From assembly GCA_028293775.1 (NCBI GenBank), contig JAQGOD010000434.1, positions 1 through 7,989 on the forward strand: a stretch of DNA of 7,989 bases, in the 5' to 3' direction. How positions within the stretch are numbered: the stretch's first letter is position 1; every line of letters begins with the position of its first letter. The translations under genes were made by a program, and so were the position numbers. Below the pieces are notes generated by a model, which saw nothing but the letters and a program-made list of their open reading frames with translations, did not search any database and was not told the DNA's origin. This document shows, piece by piece, positions 5,817 through 7,989 of the stretch. Source of the stretch: Gammaproteobacteria bacterium. Lineage in GTDB: Bacteria > Pseudomonadota > Gammaproteobacteria > Steroidobacterales > Steroidobacteraceae.

Positions 5817-7676
5817 CTAGGGCGATGCGGTGTACGGGATGGAAACAGTTCCTGATTTCGAGGTTCCCGCGCTGTTCACGTAGTTGAACCCGAACGACAC
5901 GGTGCCGGCGGCGGCCGCCATCGGCGCGTAATTGAGCGAAACTTGGCAGGTTGTGCCAACGCTGACGCTGGCGCAGCCGAACGAGCTGGCTGCCGAGCTC
6001 CAGCCGGGCGGCAGCATCGAGAGGTCGGCTGCCAATCCGCTTGCGAAGTTGCCATCGTCGGTGGTGAACGTGACGGTCACCGGATTGGCGGTGCTGCCGG
6101 TCACGGCTGCAACCGTGGTCGGATTGGCGTTGAAAATCACGTTGTCATTGGTCGTCGTCTGGTACGGAATGCCGACCGATCCTGTTTTGGATTGGCCCGC
6201 GTTATTCATATACGCATAGCTCAAGGTCAGTATGCCGTTATCCACGCCGGTCGGTGCGTAGGTCAGCATCAGCTGACATGTGCTGCCGGTGTTGAAAGCG
6301 CTGCAGCCGAATGCATTCGTTGCGCTGGTCCACCCCGCCGGCAGCGCGGTGAGGTCGCTTGTCAGCTGCAGGGCCGTGGCGAAGCGACTATCGTCGGTCG
6401 TAAAGGTCACCGCGACCGATTGAGCGGGCGATCCCAGCATGGCGCTGATCTGTCCAGAGGGAGATGCGGTGCTCACCGCGTTGTCATTGGTGGTGGCCGC
6501 GTAGGGAATCTCTACGAGGCCGAAGTTCGGTATCCCGCCGGCATCGCTGTACGTGTAGCGCAGCGCAAGCGTGCCCGAGGTGAGCGTCATCGGTGTGAAA
6601 CTCAGCTGCAGCTGACATCCGTTGCCCGTGCTGACGCTGTTGCAGCTGAACGAGGTAGATCCAGAGCTCCAGCCCACCGGCAACTTGCTCAAACTCGTGG
6701 TGAGACTGAAGCCGGCTGCGCTTTTGCCATCAATGGTGGTGAAGGTGACGGCCACCGATTGGCGCCCGCCATTCTGAACCGCCGTGACCTGCCCGGCCGG
6801 AGAGAAACGGGCAACGACCACCTCGTTTACCGTCGTCGCATAAGGCACATTGAGCGCCCCGCTCTCAGGCAGGCCTGATCCATCGACATAGGTGTAGTTC
6901 AAACTGAGCGTACCGTTGGCCGCGGCAGTGGGTGCGAAGAGCAGCGGCAGCTGACAACCGTTTCCGGTGCTGACCGCGGCACAAGACAATCCCGTCTTCG
7001 TACTGCTCCAGCCGGACGGCAATGCACCGAGTGTTAACGTGAAAGCGGTCGCGGCGGTGCCGTCGTCAGTCGTAAAATTGACGGTGACCGGTTGTTTGCC
7101 GCCCACACCTGTGTCGATTTCGCCGATGGGTGAAAGGGAAGCGACCACATGGTTGCTGGCCGTTGCCGCATAGCTGAGAGTCATGCAAACACCGGGGGTA
7201 CTTGGCAATCCCGCGTTGTCGACATAGACGCAATTGAGATTCAGCGTGCCGTTTTCCACCGCGGCGGGAGCGTAGGTAAGAACCAGAACACAGCCCCTGC
7301 CGGGCGCCACGGTTGCGCACGTAAGGCTTGGCGCGCTCCAACCCGTGGGCAAGGTGCCGGAACTAGCGTACGCCGAGAAGGCGGTAATGGGCAGCGTGTC
7401 ATTCGACGTAAAAGTCACGATGACTGTTTGGGTAGTCCCGACTGCAACGGCGAGCGAATCGACCGAGGCGGTTGCAGATACCTTGTTGTGGTTCCCGGGC
7501 GCGACCGGCCCGCTGGGACCTACTTTCGGCGGCGTGACCGGCGGAGTCGCCGTGCCGCCACTGGTGGACGTCGGTGCGACATTGCCGCTTTGGCTGCCAA
7601 ACGAACTCGAGCCGCAAGCACTCAAAAGCGGCATCGATAAGACCCCAAGAAGAATCAAACGATGGCCCAGTAGCAT
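5817..7676 (-). CDS. Predicted lipoprotein with five tandem beta-rich modules, unknown function
   Basis: I do not recognise a named family. Translation from ATG 7676-7674 gives 619 residues. Residues 1-20 form a short basic-hydrophobic signal ending in LLSA before Cys21, a good lipobox (LSAC), so export and lipidation are predicted; Gly at +2 does not suggest inner-membrane retention. A Ser/Gly/Thr/Pro-rich linker (22-63) leads to five homologous modules of about 110 residues (64-175, 176-284, 285-397, 398-510, 511-619). Each has VTFT, LPxGW, a Cys-x8-Cys pair, a YAP/FAP/FTP motif and, at its end, a PY or SY strand, suggesting Ig-like beta sandwiches. The frame is open 37 codons further upstream, but that would bury the signal peptide; the chosen ATG has AAGGTG seven bases upstream. 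It sits alone, convergent with relA and downstream of lpd. A cell-surface adhesion or scaffold role is possible but is only inference. No catalytic motif is seen. Confidence 0.85.
   Translation of the reverse strand: MLLGHRLILLGVLSMPLLSACGSSSFGSQSGNVAPTSTSGGTATPPVTPPKVGPSGPVAPGNHNKVSATASVDSLAVAVGTTQTVIVTFTSNDTLPITAFSAYASSGTLPTGWSAPSLTCATVAPGRGCVLVLTYAPAAVENGTLNLNCVYVDNAGLPSTPGVCMTLSYAATASNHVVASLSPIGEIDTGVGGKQPVTVNFTTDDGTAATAFTLTLGALPSGWSSTKTGLSCAAVSTGNGCQLPLLFAPTAAANGTLSLNYTYVDGSGLPESGALNVPYATTVNEVVVARFSPAGQVTAVQNGGRQSVAVTFTTIDGKSAAGFSLTTSLSKLPVGWSSGSTSFSCNSVSTGNGCQLQLSFTPMTLTSGTLALRYTYSDAGGIPNFGLVEIPYAATTNDNAVSTASPSGQISAMLGSPAQSVAVTFTTDDSRFATALQLTSDLTALPAGWTSATNAFGCSAFNTGSTCQLMLTYAPTGVDNGILTLSYAYMNNAGQSKTGSVGIPYQTTTNDNVIFNANPTTVAAVTGSTANPVTVTFTTDDGNFASGLAADLSMLPPGWSSAASSFGCASVSVGTTCQVSLNYAPMAAAAGTVSFGFNYVNSAGTSKSGTVSIPYTASP
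5820..7487 (-). repeat. Five tandem ~110-residue coding modules within the lipoprotein gene
   Basis: In reading order the modules occupy 7487-7152, 7151-6825, 6824-6486, 6485-6147 and 6146-5820, measuring 112, 109, 113, 113 and 109 codons. LPxGW is present in all five (Trp113, 223, 336, 449, 559), and the two cysteines are always nine positions apart (120/129, 232/241, 345/354, 458/467, 568/577). Modules 2 and 3 share VSTGNGCQL exactly, and modules 2, 4 and 5 share VTFTTDD or VNFTTDD. At DNA level the repeats have diverged, with only short shared runs such as cagctgaca on the plus strand, so the duplications are not very recent. Module 1 is the most divergent and has two extra cysteines (149, 164). 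The modules fill the protein to its last residue with no C-terminal anchor domain. Confidence 0.85.
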
Positions 7677-7683
7677 TTTTCCC

Positions 7684-7689
7684 CACCTT
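7684..7689 (-). promoter_or_regulatory. Ribosome binding site deciding the lipoprotein start
   Basis: On the minus strand AAGGTG precedes the ATG at 7676 by a seven-base spacer (GGGAAAA). It is one mismatch from AAGGAG and is the clearest Shine-Dalgarno sequence in the window. It supports the internal start that puts the lipobox at residue 21 over the longer frame starting at 7787. Confidence 0.7.
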
Positions 7690-7771
7690 GAGACCAGTGT
7701 CGTGCCAATCAAACGTCGCGGACCGGCGACGACGTAAGGGCTAGGAAGGTAAGGCGGGGCCGGCAAGGGCG

Positions 7772-7789
7772 GCGTGAACGGCGTCACGC
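7772..7789. repeat. Short inverted repeat upstream of the lipoprotein gene
   Basis: GCGTGA (7772-7777) and TCACGC (7784-7789) are perfect complements around a six-base loop. A second imperfectly placed pair, GTGAAC (7774-7779) and GTTCAC (7801-7806), overlaps it, so the RNA or DNA could adopt two alternative pairings. The sequence could be an operator or a hairpin in the leader of the lipoprotein mRNA. It is short enough in GC-rich DNA to be chance. Confidence 0.25.
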
Positions 7790-7828
7790 AGCAAGGCGCG
7801 GTTCACACATCGTCAAATTAGTTTTGTT

Positions 7829-7847
7829 CAGGCCAACATAAGGCCTG
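7829..7847 (-). terminator. Small inverted repeat downstream of lpd, possible weak terminator
   Basis: On the minus strand CAGGCC, loop TTATGTT, GGCCTG forms a perfect 6-bp GC-rich stem about 28 bases after the lpd stop. Its position fits a transcription terminator, but the following bases are A-rich (AACAAAACTAA) rather than a U-tract, so intrinsic termination is doubtful. It could instead be an mRNA 3'-end stabilising hairpin. Confidence 0.3.
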
Positions 7848-7875
7848 CGAATGTGGGACAAAAGCAACCGTCAGT

Positions 7876-7989
7876 TCAGCGATTCAATCCATCGATTGCT
7901 TTTTTATCGACGGCCAAGGCGGCTTCGTGAATCGCTTCGGACAATGTCGGATGCGCATGAATGGTGCGCTGAATGTCTTCGGTACTCGC
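7876..7989 (-). CDS. lpd: Dihydrolipoamide dehydrogenase (E3), C-terminal end only
   Basis: Only the last 37 codons and the TGA stop are in the window; the start lies beyond the right edge. Translation ends [18 protein letters not shown] followed by [20 protein letters not shown] is the C-terminal signature of dihydrolipoamide dehydrogenase. Its second histidine is the active-site base, paired with the glutamate five residues later (E. coli His444/Glu449). This FAD enzyme reoxidises the lipoyl groups of the pyruvate, 2-oxoglutarate or glycine cleavage complexes. The tail resembles the E3 encoded beside sucAB in pseudomonads more than the longer E. coli pyruvate dehydrogenase E3 tail, but the neighbours needed to tell are outside the window. 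Confidence 0.9.
   Translation of the reverse strand, partial: ASTEDIQRTIHAHPTLSEAIHEAALAVDKKAIDGLNR

Larger units (their letters stand above)
7677..7875 (-). promoter_or_regulatory. Intergenic region between lpd and the lipoprotein gene
   Basis: This 199-base stretch holds the 5' signals of the lipoprotein gene and the 3' signals of lpd. On the minus strand TTGACG (7816-7811) resembles a -35 box, but no acceptable -10 lies 16-18 bases downstream (the sequence there is GC-rich), so I cannot call a promoter. Transcription may instead read through from lpd. Two small inverted repeats are listed separately. The first half (7677-7787) is an open extension of the lipoprotein frame that I consider untranslated: it is proline-rich and has no signal-like features. 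No small gene is evident. Confidence 0.35.

Noticed and set aside
5943..6878. 311-codon open frame on the plus strand opposite the lipoprotein gene
   Set aside because: It is antisense to a gene with a signal peptide, Shine-Dalgarno sequence and five conserved modules. Its own product is rich in Arg/Gly/His/Cys with no domain, as expected from the complement of repetitive GC-rich coding DNA.
5820..7487. Tandem repeats as a CRISPR array or non-coding satellite
   Set aside because: The period is about 330-340 bases, the repeats have diverged at DNA level, and they keep one open reading frame with protein-level conservation, so they are coding modules.
7677..7787. N-terminal extension of the lipoprotein to an ATG at 7787
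   Set aside because: It would place 37 proline-rich residues before the signal peptide and push the lipobox to residue 58. The internal ATG has a better Shine-Dalgarno sequence and gives a normal lipoprotein signal.
7811..7816. TTGACG on the minus strand as a sigma70 -35 box for the lipoprotein gene
   Set aside because: No -10-like hexamer lies 16-18 bases downstream; the sequence there is GC-rich. A lone hexamer is not enough to call a promoter.

Overview
The window looks like the chromosome of a moderately GC-rich gammaproteobacterium. The evidence is the gene order ruvC-ruvA-ruvB-ybgC-tolQ-tolR, known from Pseudomonas-like gammaproteobacteria; a RelA-type (p)ppGpp synthetase with a degenerate hydrolase domain, typical of beta/gammaproteobacteria that also carry a SpoT; and the tail of a dihydrolipoamide dehydrogenase. 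I cannot assign a genus. I see no insertion sequence, phage gene, tRNA, rRNA or CRISPR array.

Region 1 (1-3591, minus strand) is one tightly packed operon, read right to left: ruvC, ruvA, ruvB, ybgC, tolQ and the 5' part of tolR, which runs off the left edge. Neighbouring genes overlap or are separated by 1-3 bases, so co-transcription and translational coupling are likely. The first three genes encode the Holliday-junction branch-migration and resolution machine. The next three encode a hotdog-fold thioesterase and the proton-driven motor of the Tol-Pal envelope system.

Region 2 (3592-3673) is an 82-base divergent intergenic stretch. It must hold the 5' signals of both the ruv-tol operon and relA, although no strong promoter is visible. 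Region 3 (3674-5809, plus strand) is relA, a full-length long RSH protein with EFDD synthetase signature, TGS, zinc-finger-like and ACT domains.

Region 4 (5817-7676, minus strand) converges on relA with only 7 bases between the two stop codons. It encodes a predicted lipoprotein of 619 residues: a lipobox signal peptide, a Ser/Gly/Thr/Pro-rich linker, then five tandem modules of about 110 residues. Each module carries an LPxGW motif and a Cys-x8-Cys pair. I do not recognise its family, and it is the least explained gene here. Region 5 (7677-7989) holds a 199-base intergenic stretch with small inverted repeats, and the last 37 codons of lpd on the minus strand.

The housekeeping genes are ordinary. 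The points most worth attention are the modular lipoprotein, the unusual starts of ruvC (TTG) and ybgC (GTG), and details of RelA.
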